Source: Gnetum montanum
Taxonomy: Eukaryota; Streptophyta; Gnetopsida; Gnetales; Gnetaceae
Assembly (NCBI GenBank): GCA_015680685.1
Contig: MNCI01034009.1
Location: forward strand, 1,270,088-1,334,087
DNA length: 64,000 nt
Direction: 5' to 3'
Shown: positions 24,676-35,919 of the stretch, in pieces
Numbering within the stretch: position 1 is the stretch's first letter
Layout: the number at the start of each line of letters is the position of its first letter
The notes under the pieces: model-generated
Database searches by the model: none
Seen by the model: only the letters and a program-made list of their open reading frames with translations
Told to the model about the DNA's origin: nothing
Translations under genes and position numbers: made by a program

Positions 24676-25900
24676 ATGTCTTCTTCTTCACACAAGAGCA
24701 CTTCATTGCCTAGGACTAACACAAGAGACAGTTGACAACATCATACATGTAACCAAGATCCACTAGTTCCTCAACAATTTCGGGTAGTATATACTCATCA
24801 TGATGAGTATGTACCCAATTTTACCTTTATCCTCTACCAAGATGAAGAATTGCATTGGAGAGACTTGGAGGATAACATAGTGTTCCCTCTAGACCGATCA
24901 ATCCCCAACATGCTCCTTCATGCTCTCACATGAATAGGAATGCCACTTTTATACATGGAATACATTGCATGCGATCATGACATAAGGGACTATCATCCCA
25001 CAGAAGTGTAACGTCAATGGGACTTGCGACAGGAGAGTTACTATGCATCCTTGAAGGGTAAATGGCCCCATAATGCCCCACACATTTTAAGAAAAATTGG
25101 GAATGATGAACTGGTTTCAATAGGTTCCCCACCAAATGATGTTCCCCCTCCTAACTATGGTCAGGAGGTGGTGTATGAAAACCTCCACTCTGCAGTTCAC
25201 AACCCTAGTTCTGATCCCCACGAACACGAAGTATTCAATGAGGAGACACAAACACACGATAAGGGTGGACATTCTGATAGTAATCAATTTCAAGGCCAAG
25301 AACACCGAAGAGAAGGTAGAAAACACCATCATGATGATGGTTCTCCTTCTTCTTCATCTTCATCATCACATTCACCCTCTCCTTCAGTGTTGGGATGCAG
25401 TCATAAGGAAACTAATCGTGAGGATAAAGGAAGATAGAGTGAAAAGCATTGACGAGACAGTAGAGAACGAGGACGAGGGCACTCTAGAAAATCATGACAT
25501 AGAAGAAGGGAGAGTAGGGAACCGCATAGACATCATAGATGCTATGAACGAGATGACCATGAAGAACCCCTACTCGTAACCAAAAGCATGTTAGATATCA
25601 TGGAGGCCGTAAGAGTTCCAACAAGGCACCAAAAGGACAGTAGGATCAAGAGGTTAGACATGAACAATATCCCATGACTCTTGATATTGTGACTCTGTTG
25701 ATCATGTGACATCACAAAATCACTATCAAACTCAGGATTATTATAGGACTCCTTCTCCTAGGGGAGATAATCCACAGACATACCATCCTCCAAATCCATT
25801 GGCAACTCTTACACCAATAGCTCCGTTACCAACCACTATAGGGATGCAAGGGGAACTCCCCACTCAACCGTAGCAACACAATGCTATGAGGGCTGTGAAT
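24676..25900 (+). pseudogene. Element C gag (degenerate)
   Basis: Starts ATGTCTTCTTCTTCAC and has an N-terminal segment with DEYVPNFTFILYQDEE that is also found at the start of the gag of F (44990-45050). It continues as a Ser/His/Glu-rich low-complexity region (25220-25400), with stops and a frame change. The typical capsid domain seen in G (46360-46780) is not recognisable, so this gag is diverged or internally deleted. Confidence 0.55.
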
Positions 25901-26059
25901 CTTCAACCCACTGCTTGTTTTGACAACCGTATGAAGAGAAGACCTTTCTTTAGAACTAATAGTCCAACTAAGCCCTCACAACCACAAGTGGTTGAACCTC
26001 TAAATGCCTCCCCATCAATTAAGTCTTCAAGGATTCCTTCAAACCAAACACTGAGCTCA

Positions 26060-26690
26060 ATGCATACAGTTATGTTAACACATGCCATTACTGATTGGAT
26101 TAAGGTGGACCACCTTCCTAGGAAATTCTCTAATCCTGGAAACCCTCTAATCTATCTCCAAGTCACTGGGAATGAACCATGTAAAGCTCTTTTGGACTTA
26201 GGTTCCGGAGTCAACTTAATATGACAAGAGATGTACAAAGCCTATAACTTGCCTCCATTAAGGAAGAGTAATATTTGACTAGAGTTGGCTGACTAGTCCA
26301 TCACTGTCCCCTTGGGACTAGTGGAGGACATCATTACCACTGTGTGTGGGTGGTTGTATCTAATTGATTTCCTAGTAATACAAGTGAACAATGGTAAAGG
26401 GGACTTCCCAATAATAATGGGAAGAGTATGGCTAAGCACTATAGATGCATGCCTAGGAATCCACAATCTTTCCCAAGAAATATCCAAGAAGAACACTTTT
26501 GGAAAGATCAAGAAGAAGAAAGTTCCATGCATCGCATACAGTGACACAGGGTGCAATTGCGTGCAGAGATCATGGGTTATGCAAAGTTTAGCATTTCCTG
26601 CATGCAATCGGTGTGCACAAGACATTAATATACAAAAGTGCTTGTATGTAGTAGCCACATGACAAGAAGACACCCAGTGGTTGATGGCTG
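26060..26690 (+). pseudogene. Element C protease region
   Basis: Segment LIYLQVTGNEPCKALLDLGS followed by GVNLI at 26150-26224, i.e. the D-L-G-S/A-S/G-V-N-L-(I/L) active site of Athila-type proteases. An in-frame TGA follows directly. About 65 codons on, FPIIMGRVWLSTIDA (26407-26450) is the protease-end motif (I-I-x-G-R-x-W/F-L). It lies between gag and reverse transcriptase as expected. Confidence 0.65.
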
Positions 26691-27868
26691 ATCAAGAGAG
26701 CAACTCACTAACATGCATGGAACTAACTGAGGGGATAACTAGTGCTTACATTGAAAGCATAGATGCACTAGAGCAAGTTCGTTGTCAACTTCCAAGCCTT
26801 AACCTTGAAAATATCAATTGGGAAAAGTTAGAAATTCTTGAGAGATTTAAACAAGAGCCCCTAGATTTGAAATCATTGCCCACCGGTCTAGAGTATATGA
26901 TCCTCAAAAATGGAAAATCAGTGATCATCAATGCAAGACTTGTTCCCAAACAAAAAGAAAGACTACTGAAAGTGATAAACAAGTGGTCAAAAGCCTTTGC
27001 CTAGTCATACCCCAAGTTAACTAGAATAGATCCTAGGATATGCCAACATAGGATTTACATTGACCCCTCCATGAAACCTCAAAAACAACCACAAAGGCGA
27101 TTAAACCCAAAATTGAAGCAAATAGTAAAAGAAGAAATAGAACAGCTTCTTAAGATTGGGTTCATATTTCCCATTGCTGATAACGAATGGGTTAGCCCTT
27201 TGGTGATCGTGCCTAAAAAGGGAGGTAAATGGAGGGTGTGTATAGATTTTAGGCTACTGAACATGACAACATGTAAGGATCACTTTCCGTTGCCATTCGT
27301 TGACCAAGTCTTAGAAACCATAGCGGGGCATCGCTATTATAGTTTTCTGGATGGCTATAGTGGATACAACCAAATACAGATAGCCCCAGAAGATCAAGCC
27401 AAGACAGTGTTCACTAGTCCTTGGGGAATGTTTACATATAAACAAATGCCATTTGGCTTATGCAATGATTGTGCCATGTTTCAACGCTTGGTTCTAAGCA
27501 TATTCCAACAACAGATAGGAAATAGAGTGGATGTCTTTATGGATGACTTCTCTACTTATGGAACAAGCTTTGATCAAGCCTTGGACCGATTAGAGCAAGT
27601 GCTGAAAAGATGCGTAGAAACCAACTTAAGGCTCAATTGGCAGAAAAGCCATTTGATGGTCCAAGAAGGCATAGTACTTGGGCATAAGATTTCACATTCA
27701 AGAATAGAGGTAGACCCAGATAAAGTAGGGTCATCCAAGGAATCACCCGTCAATCATAAACTATCAAAGACATTCATTCATTCCTTGGACATACTGGCTA
27801 CTATAGAAGATTTATTAAGAAATTTTCAAAGGTTGCCAAACCATTGGTGGAATTAATGAAAAAGGATG
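26690..27868 (+). pseudogene. Element C reverse transcriptase
   Basis: Well-preserved Ty3/gypsy reverse transcriptase, continuous from 27071 to about 27730. Landmarks in order: KIGFIFPIADNEWVSPLVIV, KKGGKWRVCIDFRLLN, DHFPLPFVDQVLE, YYSFLDGYSGYNQI, QMPFGLCNDCAMFQR, VFMDDFSTYG (catalytic F-x-D-D), NLRLNWQKSH, GIVLGHKIS. The FMDDFS active site and HFPLPF signature are Athila-like, but the extra insert Athila has after KKGG is absent. A frameshift near 27730 moves the connection region to another frame, and TAG at 27002 breaks the N-terminal part. Both catalytic aspartates are intact. Confidence 0.85.
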
Positions 27869-28107
27869 TACCTTTCAAACTGGGAGATAAGGTTCTCTAT
27901 TGGAATCCCACACATGTGCCACAATGTACTAAATTTCAAACACTATGGGAAGGACCTTACATTATTCATACAACCTTTCCTTCAGGGGCCATGACCATAT
28001 ACAAACCTAAGAGCCTTGATAAGAGATTACTAGTCAATGTGCAACAGACCAAACCCTTCCATGAACTTAGAGTGGCCAATGCACATAATACCTTTGAGAA
28101 GGGATGA
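27868..28107 (+). pseudogene. Element C integrase C-terminal tail fused to the RT connection region
   Basis: After VELMKKDVPF (the region that normally leads into RNase H) the frame continues directly as KLGDKVLYWNP, the start of the integrase C-terminal domain, then TKFQTLWEGPYII and LLVNVQQTKPFHE. Element A has the equivalent tail near 10470-10640 attached to a full integrase. RNase H and the integrase zinc finger and core are therefore missing through a deletion that left the frame open. Confidence 0.75.
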
Positions 28108-29550
28108 CCCTGCTCATTATTTCGGATCTTCTCCTTTCAACCTAGTCATGCAGAAGATGGCCACCTTTGCTGATCAATTGAGGCCCTTAGTTCTTTTTGA
28201 ATTTTTGTTTAACACATTTTTGTTTCACAGATTTTTGTTTTACACATTCTTTCAACTTTTCTTAATTTTGTTTTACAACATCGTTCATATTTTTACTATT
28301 TCTTTATTTGCTTGATTTCTTTTATCCGTCATCCAATAAGTGCTCATGATGGTGGATTGAATTATATCATATTGATTGCTAATGTTTGGTTTTTACCTTT
28401 GAATTATGATGTTGATATTAAGGTATGGTTCTTTTGATATAATAGGCAATGAGTCCATGTCGTCCTTGCATCCATGAATTTCTATGGTCTCTCTTGGCTT
28501 GGAATTATACAGTCCCTTTCTTTAAATAATATAACTATTAATGAATTGGTGACTGGTCATTTCTCAAACTAAGGAAGGNTTGCATCCATGAATTTCTATG
28601 GTCTCTCTTGGCTTGGAATTATACAGTCCCTTTCTTTAAATAATATAACTATTAATGAATTGGTGACTGGTCATTTCTCAAACTAAGGAAGGACTCAAGG
28701 ATTGAAAAGGGTATGACTTCAAGGGGATTTGATGCATTTGTGCTGGCCATTCTCTTGGGTGCTTGAATGTTTCCTTCTTGGGTTTTCCTTACCATTCCGA
28801 TGTTGCTCCATTATCGTGAAGCTAAGATAATAAAAATAATAAGTCTTTGCATGGTGTGGTTCTCACGCAAAAAAAAAAAAAAACAACATGGAAATTCAAA
28901 GCACATCCCTTAGACCAAATAAAAGGGCAACAAGCACTGGTTATAGAACTAGAAAGATATGTTACCCATCCCTAAAGGTTCCCTCTAACTAAGGCCCTTT
29001 CTTGCTTCCTACTTCTATTTGCCTATTTGCCTAACCCCTACACCTTGGGTAGTCACCTATGATAAATCTTTGAACTAGTTTCTACCATAACCACAACTCA
29101 GCCAATGCACTTCATATCGAGGCAAGGCATCAACTGCATTGTGGTTTATCTATCCTTGCTCATTTTTGATTGTGTTGTGTGTGTAGATGACAATCATACA
29201 AACAATGAATTGGACTTAGAAGAAGCACTCAGGATGGACCCGAACTAGAGCATTTACGAAAGGGGCAAGTTTGATGGCATGGCTATGGATAAATAATGGA
29301 AGGCACAATCTTAGCATTGGCAGAAACATGCTTCATTTTCTTTCTTTCTATTTCTCTACAAGCTACCAAATAAAGGCTTGGATGTCATTTATGTACGAGT
29401 GTTCACTGCAATGTTGTAATATGCTTATTGATCCATCCACTAGGCACGGTGAGTCTATTATCCATCACTTGTCAATTAGTCAATAATCCCATACATTTCC
29501 AATATTTTGTAAGGAACTCAAGGACGAGTTTTCATTCAGTCGTGGGGGTA
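28108..29550 (+). other. Element C 3' non-coding region and polypurine tract
   Basis: T-rich, no supported gene. It includes a 113-bp duplicated stretch around an N (28466-28692), an A15 run at 28869-28883, and the polypurine tract CAGTCGTGGGGGTA ending at 29550. ORF3, present at this place in A, is absent. Confidence 0.65.
28466..28692. other. Assembly seam: N flanked by an identical 113-bp duplication
   Basis: 28466-28578 and 28580-28692 are identical, separated by a single N at 28579. This is the pattern of two contigs whose overlapping ends were joined without merging. The repeat is best regarded as an artefact. Confidence 0.85.
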
Positions 29551-30528
29551 TGATGAGAGCGGTTACTCTAATAATTAGAGTGGTAATTATTAGAGTGGTT
29601 ACTCTAATAATTAGAGTGGTTATTATTAGGGTAGTTACTCTAATTATTAGAGTGGTTATTATTAGAGTAGTTACTCTAATTAATAGAGTGGCAGTTTCTC
29701 TCTAAAATTGGAGGTGCAATTTCTCTAAAATTAGAGTGGTAGTTTTTGTAATTATTAGAGTAGTTTCTCCCAAGCCTATAAATACAGTGCCCAAGCACAT
29801 AATAGGTGGAATTCAAGAAGAAGAAGAAGAAGAATTGAGAAGAAGATTTCAGAAGAGAAAGTCTTTTAGGAGTCAAGTAGTGAAACTCTAACCAAGTGCC
29901 CACAGTAGGAGGTCTAAGTGTGGATGGATCTTTATTTAAGCATTGTGTACCTGAGCACACCTTGTGTACGGTAATAAAGATGAGCTCTTGGATTCATCCT
30001 TGCAGAATTTGAGATTTTTTTTCTTACTCATTTCCTTATTTTATTTTCTTTTGCATTTATTTTATTTTATTTTATGCACTTTACATTTCTATTATTAGCA
30101 CACACAGTATGATCACTTTGAGCATGCGTGTAACACTTGGTAACCTAGTAATGATTAGCATTTGGTAATCCCAATAATGTTGCGCTGGTTCAGGATGTGT
30201 ACGGTAAGTGAAAACGGATACTGGTGTTAAGATTAGTTTAAAGCCTAGTTAATCAGTAGTTAAGTTAAATTAGTCATTTAGTTATCTCTCTCTCTCCTCC
30301 CTTATTAGCAGTAGGACATAAAAACATAAAAGCTATAAAAATCATATGCCTCAAGCTTATTTAACCATACAACCATGACAATACAAGTAAGTTTGGGAAG
30401 ACAACGATTGATTAACCCTAAGTGTTTCATTAGGGCACGTAAGCACTTAGTCCTTGGAATTCGATCGGATCATGTGTGAAATGCTTGTATTCGTATGGTT
30501 GAGCGTAGGGGTACCTCGCCCCTCATCA
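29551..30528 (+). repeat. 3' LTR of element C
   Basis: Direct repeat of 23556-24529. It has the same palindrome array (29561-29760), with fewer units, and a TATA box at 29773-29785. It ends GCCCCTCATCA at 30528. Confidence 0.9.
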
Positions 30529-31519
30529 AGGCCCATCTATGATGTGGTAAAGTTGCCTTTCCTCATAGAACCCATGGCCTAGGCATCTATTCGATAAGGC
30601 ATAATATCTATCTAAGGCCATGTTCAAGGGTTCATGTTATTCTATCTTACACTCTTGGATCTATCTCCTTAGGTTGGACACCCTCACATAGGTTTGGTAT
30701 TTCTTGTTGAAAAGTTCTAGCATTGTAGACCATCATCAAAATAAACACGGTCTCAATGATCTATACCACACTTCAGCTCTATCAATTAGTGTTCTAGGAA
30801 AAAGCTTAATCTTTTGCCACCCACTTTCAATGTTGTAGTAAGCACAGGCATCATGGAAGGCTTGTAAATGATGTTGTGGATCTAAATCATAGCCTCCTAC
30901 AAATTTAGAAATATTATCTATGTTAAGCTTAGGTAGGCAACTCTTTTTATGATGCTTGCAAGATATCTTTACTACCTCTATAATCTACATTAGGCTCTTA
31001 GTGGCCAGCAAGGGTTCATCATCATCAAATAGGTTGTAAGGGAAATTTCTATTTCTATGTGTTTGATCATAATAATGTTATCCATGTTCATGATGATGTC
31101 TTTGATCTTTCCCGTTGGTTTCGATTTCAATTTTTAGTTTGACCCTTTAGTGAAGCTCTATCTCTATACCTACGTTCATCTTCATCAAAACTAGATGTTG
31201 AAGGGAAAGAGGAAGATGAGGAACTAGAATGATTGTCATGGCTTCTATAGTGTTCTTTGAAGTCCTTTGATTTATTGTTTCTGGGTTTTGAGAAGGTCTT
31301 AGGCCTTGAGGCCTTCCCTAGTCTAGGACCTACATCATCTTCTCCAAGATTGTCTACCTTAGATGAATGTAGTCTTTTAGTGTTGTCAAGGTGGTCATGA
31401 TCATAAGAAACCCTTGCATAAGGTTGGTCACTCCAATTTTCTTCATTGTATATCACGTTATTTCTTCAATGAATGTGTTCGCTATATAGTGCATTGTCAT
31501 TTCTGTGTGGGAGAGACAT
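30529..31519 (-). pseudogene. Element B gag, 5' part
   Basis: Minus-strand start ATGTCTCTCCCACAC, matching ATGTCTCTCTCACAAG of G (46078). It includes an Arg/Ser/His-rich stretch (31456-31150) and the capsid segment KFVGGYDLDPQHHLQAFHDA (about 30910-30850), aligned to FSGGYDLDLQHHLQAFHDV in G. It ends at the C insertion, where the next codons are found at 23555. Stops present. Confidence 0.7.
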
Positions 31520-31625
31520 TGTTGTTGGTTTATAGTGTATGTGATTTAATATTTTCTGAAAGATATATCATTAATACCTTTATAGAAATTGTGTATAATA
31601 TAACTAATTTAGATAACTAGCACCA

Positions 31626-31644
31626 TCCCTGGTAATGGCACCAA
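31626..31644 (-). other. Primer-binding site of element B
   Basis: Reverse complement reads TTGGTGCCATTACCAGGGA, directly beside the LTR. It is another decayed form of TGGCGCCGTTGCCGGGGA. Confidence 0.75.
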
Positions 31645-32523
31645 TGACGAGTGGCAAGGTACCCCTACACTCAACCATATGAATCATAAGTGTTCATGCA
31701 TGATCCAATCAAATTCCATGGATGGAACTAGTTGTGGTATCTAGATCGTTATGCTCTAATCACAGTTTGTTGTCTTCCCACTTGGACTAGTGGTAGCTTT
31801 GTCACATATGATTTAGTCCAAAGTGAGGCATACAATGTTATCTAATTCTACTTGCTCCTAATGATGATAAAGAGGTAAACTAATTAATCTAATGAACAAT
31901 GGAAAATAAAATCTAAACTAGCCTATGTGCAATGAGTATACGCTCTTAATCATCTATATACATCTTGGACTTCGTGAGGTTACTTCTTGGATTGCCAAGT
32001 ATATGTCACTAGGCATGCCAAATGATACATTGCTAGATTACCAAGTACTTCCACTTAAACACTCATGATTAAGACGTACACATTTCGTAAGATAACATGA
32101 ATAGTAAATAGCAATAAATAGAAACACCTAACTAAAGAAAATAGTAAATAATGAAAAATTAAAAGCAATAATAATCTAAGTGGATGTTGCAATGATGGAA
32201 GTGATCTTGATCTTTATTGCCAATCATGTAACATGTCCAAGTACGTCACACTTGAACAAAGGTGTCGTACAATTACAAACATTACACTACAAGCATGCAC
32301 TAGAAATAATAGAACTCCAAGAAAAATTGAAAACTAAAACTATCTTTTCTACATCATACATACTTCCCCATTCGAGCACCCAAGTACAGTAGTTATAGGA
32401 AAACCTAGATAAGGCAACATCGGATATTCGATGTTGCTTTGTGGCTTTGATGTTGGGTGTTTGACATCGAGTGTCCGACATTGGGTATCCAACATTGGGG
32501 CCTAACAAGATGGTGACTCATCA
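31645..32523 (-). repeat. 5' LTR of element B
   Basis: Reverse-oriented LTR: plus-strand TGACGAGTGGCAAGGTACCCC at the left (LTR 3' end) and GACTCATCA at the right (LTR start). U3 words CGACATTGG / CGATGTTG / CCGATGTTG are at 32422-32500. A clear TATA box is not visible on the minus strand. Confidence 0.8.
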
Positions 32524-33329
32524 ATGGGCATGCATTGACACATATATGTTGACGTAGTGTCTATCTTGGCCTATAAATATGCAAGCACTTGTCATGTATC
32601 GAGCACCTTTTGGTCATTCTAGTAGCTAAACTCTTGTAGTTTTATTTCGTGATCTTAGTAAATAGTCAGTGAGTGCTCGTAGTGTGAATTTGTGTTAGTT
32701 GTATGATGTCTTATTTGATTGGCATTGCATTTGGACACATTCTATGAATGACAATAAGATCAAGATCAATTCATATTCATTGCAGCACTTTGACTTAGAA
32801 TATAGTTACTTTTAATGCAATTTACTTTTCATGTACTTAGTTAATATTTGGATTTCCATGCATATTAATCAATTGATGGAATGAGCATGACTAGTTTCAA
32901 GCATATACATGTATTTTCTTGATAATCCCAGTTGTGTTATTGCTTCGTTTGCCCAGTAGCATAACTTTTGGTAATCCTAGTGAGTACATGAGTTTAGGAT
33001 GTGTATAACCAGCTAGGAATCAAAATTCATCGTCCTTAGACTAGCTTATAATTTATCTTCTTCTTGTTAATTAGATTAAATAATTAATTTCTATGTTATT
33101 GTTAAGGTTAGTTTAAGGCCCTAGCAACATCAATAATCATATGCCTCACTTTGGACTAAACCATACATGACAAAGCCATCACTAGTTCAAGTGGGAAGAC
33201 AATGACCTATGATCAATGCTTAAGAATCGAGATTTCACACTAGTTCCATCCACAGAATTTGACTAGATTGCACATGAACGCTTGAGATTCATATGGTTGG
33301 GTGTTGAGGGGTACTTGCTGCTCATTGCA
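32524..33329 (+). repeat. Forward LTR remnant beside element B
   Basis: Contains 'ttggcctataaatatgc' (TATA, 32570-32580), the family R/U5 region and a U5 end (GGGGTACTTGCTGCTCATTGCA, 33308-33329). Its 5' end is cut at the boundary with the LTR of B. The nearest relative in the window is the LTR at 63373, which has 'catgcgttgacg' where this has 'catgcattgaca'. Confidence 0.6.
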
Positions 33330-35919
33330 TTATTTGTAAAAGAAGAGATAAATGAATTGGAATGACCTTTTTTCTAGGTTTTATATTATCACCTAACTAC
33401 TACTTCACTTTAGTTGCTTCGACACAGTCATTGTTTTTGAGAATTTGAATAGTGCAACATAGCTACCTTAAGGTTATTTGTAAAAGAAGAGATATCACTT
33501 TAGTTGCTTCTACAAGATCATTGTTTTTGAATTTGAATAGTATAATCATATTTGGGTTTTGTTAAAAAACTCTTTTACCCCTAGTTAAGTATCCTATATC
33601 AAATGTTGTAATTAATTTTGTGATTTGTTTAACCTAAATGGCTCAATTACATTGATGACGAATAGTTATTAAGAATGTTAATTAAAGTTATGAGTCTTAT
33701 TACAAATAGTAATATATGCACTAGTGAAGCAAATATAATTTATTTATGATTAATATATGCATGAGTGAAGCAAAGATAATTTACTTATGATTTGTATTAA
33801 ATTAGTTAAAATATTGATGAGAATGTTGTGAAATTTAACCTAAAAATAAAATATGTAATGTTGTGAAAATTAATCTATAAATACAATATGTAAGTTTGCA
33901 ATATTCTTTTATAAGAAAATAACATTGATATCTTTGATTATTTTCTTGGAAGCTTAAACACAAGATGATACAAGAAGGAAGGCTTGTTTTTATGTTCTAT
34001 AATGGCTTTGAAGGATATATTGTGTGGTTCTTTCTTTGTATAGAATTCCAATGTAATGCCTTGGCTTACTCCTAATGCGATGAGATCTAATTCATGTTAG
34101 ATACATTATGTTAAGGTGCAAATCTTATTCTCTTAGTTTAGATCAAATTTTTTAGAATTAATTTTTATTTTAAAGTTGGATTAGATTCCATAATGTTACA
34201 TGGATGTAGCATATCTTAGTATATGCACAAAAGATATTTTTACTTCTTGAATTAACAACGAAAGTACAAATGCCTTATTCCATGCTTTTATTAAAGTGTA
34301 ATTTACTTCCTTTAGAAGAATAAGTTATTTTGTAGTTTTTTTCTTCTAGTTAAAATTTGGCAAAAATAGAATAGATCAAAATTTCTAAAATAGTTCTAGA
34401 AGAGTAATGATAATATTTCCAAGGGATAGAATGGTTAAAGATCTAGGATATCTTATTGGATGAGATACAAAGTATCCAAAACACATTGGTAAGTTAGTTC
34501 ACCATTAAGTTCTAATAAAGTTATAGCCAAATGTAGAATACAAACAAATTTTATTTAGAATACATAAAAGGTAATCAATTAAATGAGTTTGCTATCTATC
34601 ATTTGTGCTTTTAATGAGATGTATTTTCATTGCAAGTTTCATTTGAGTTCACATCATCTTAGAATATAAAAAGTAGAAAATGGATACAAATTAATAGGGA
34701 AGAGTGCACATGTAGGCTATGTTGTCTATGCAATAGATCCTTTGAATATTAGGACATAATAAAACCTTAGTTTCAGTTTCAATTTGTTGGAGAACTTGAT
34801 ATGGACACTATTAAACCAAAATATAACATAGATATACTTACAAAATTGGTTTCTCCTCTCATGTTCAAAAGACATAATGGATTTTTGTTTACAATGAAAA
34901 GGAAAATGGAGAATTGCATTTAAATATAGAACAAAATCTACGTACCTTTGTCAAGCTATTTGTTATTCTTTGTTGTAAATGGACATTCCAATTCCTGCTT
35001 GAATTATGTAGATTTGGCTACGTTACTGATCAACCCATCATAGATGGGAAAAGGACACCAAAATGATTATGTAAGATTCTTGATTTGGAAGCTCCAAGTT
35101 AAAGGTTCCAATTTGGTGGGCAATGCTAAGTTATAAATTTCTAATTTGAATGTCTTGGGGTGTATCTATGTTTCAATTATTTTGGATTCGAACACACTAC
35201 CACCACCACCACCCCACCCACCAATATGACATGTATTTTGCAAAATGATAATGTTAACTACTTGTATGATTAGTCTAGCTATATAATTTATGATATATAC
35301 CTATTATCTGGCAAAGTTTTGGTTTTCAAATTAATGAAATCATAGAATTGATTTCCTGAGAATTCAATTTCATATTAAAAAAAAAAAGTCAATACACTGT
35401 TAAAACAATTCTTGCCATGACAGTTGTTTAATGGTAAATTTTGTTTTGATATTTGGCCGTAATAATTTGCCATGAAAAAGTTTATTTCTTTGCCCTTGTA
35501 ACTATAATTTTTTTAAAGAGATTATACTATTTCACTTCTAAGCAATCTTGCATATATGCCTTTAATACCGCATTTCTATTTTGTAGCACGTTAGATAATA
35601 GATGAATTTTACAGTGAGTTACTTCCTTTGAGAAAATTGCGTTATTGAGTAGATACTGGGAAAATAAATAGAATGGTTCATGTCTTACACCAAAATGTAG
35701 CCATGTTGAGTAAATGTTTCTGAAGTTCTTGCTATAATTTTTTCTCTTTGTGCAATTTTCTTTTGAATGAATCCTTTTGTTCAATTTGGAAATGAATAAT
35801 AAGAACCAATTGCTTTCAAGAAGCAGACCAGCTAATTGGGGCAGTTTTTTTTGACTTTCTTTAGAAAAGGAGAGTAAATTTTACAAGGAAATAGGAGGAA
35901 ATCAGGAGATAAATAAATG
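33330..35919. other. AT-rich stretch downstream of AAE14 with no supported gene
   Basis: A short local duplication is present near 33340-33540 ('gtaaaagaagagata' and 'cactttagttgcttc..cattgtttttga' occur twice). A SINE-like piece is at 35060-35200, and there is a CAC trinucleotide run at 35200-35216. No reading frame here is convincing; a few codons near 34830 (DILTKLVSP) recall the end of copia pol, but the support is too thin. Confidence 0.5.
35060..35200 (+). repeat. SINE-like repeat, left copy
   Basis: Shares 'caatgctaagttataaa.ttctaatt' and flanking words with 39903-40050. A box-B-like AAAGGTTCCAATTTGG is at 35101-35116; box A is degraded ('gtaagattc'). Confidence 0.4.

Larger units (their letters stand above)
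23556..30528 (+). mobile_element. Element C: Athila-like Ty3/gypsy retrotransposon nested in element B gag
   Basis: Complete two-LTR structure: 5' LTR 23556-24529, primer-binding site 24530-24548, gag from 24676, protease about 26060-26290, reverse transcriptase about 26690-27868, a short integrase tail 27868-28107, 3' non-coding region, polypurine tract, 3' LTR 29551-30528. Flanks are AAGCT (23551-23555) and AGGCC (30529-30533), equal except for two transitions, so the 5-bp duplication has decayed. LTR identity over the last 400 bp is about 90% by eye, so the insertion is old. RNase H and most of integrase are deleted, and there is no ORF3. Confidence 0.9.
17690..32523 (-). mobile_element. 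Element B: gag + ORF3 retrotransposon without pol, carrying nested element C
   Basis: On the minus strand, in order: 5' LTR (32523-31645), primer-binding site (31644-31626), gag (31519-30529, then 23555-22084 after removing C), a 2-kb non-coding spacer, a promoter-like cassette (about 20715-20645), and ORF3 (20115-17690). No reverse transcriptase or integrase exists between gag and ORF3, so it depended on an autonomous relative such as A. The 3' end, including polypurine tract and 3' LTR, is lost at about 17690. D (54390-61006) has the same architecture. Confidence 0.7.

Noticed and set aside
34800-34870. Possible copia pol tail (DILTKLVSP)
   Set aside because: Only a dozen codons resemble the motif and nothing upstream supports it.
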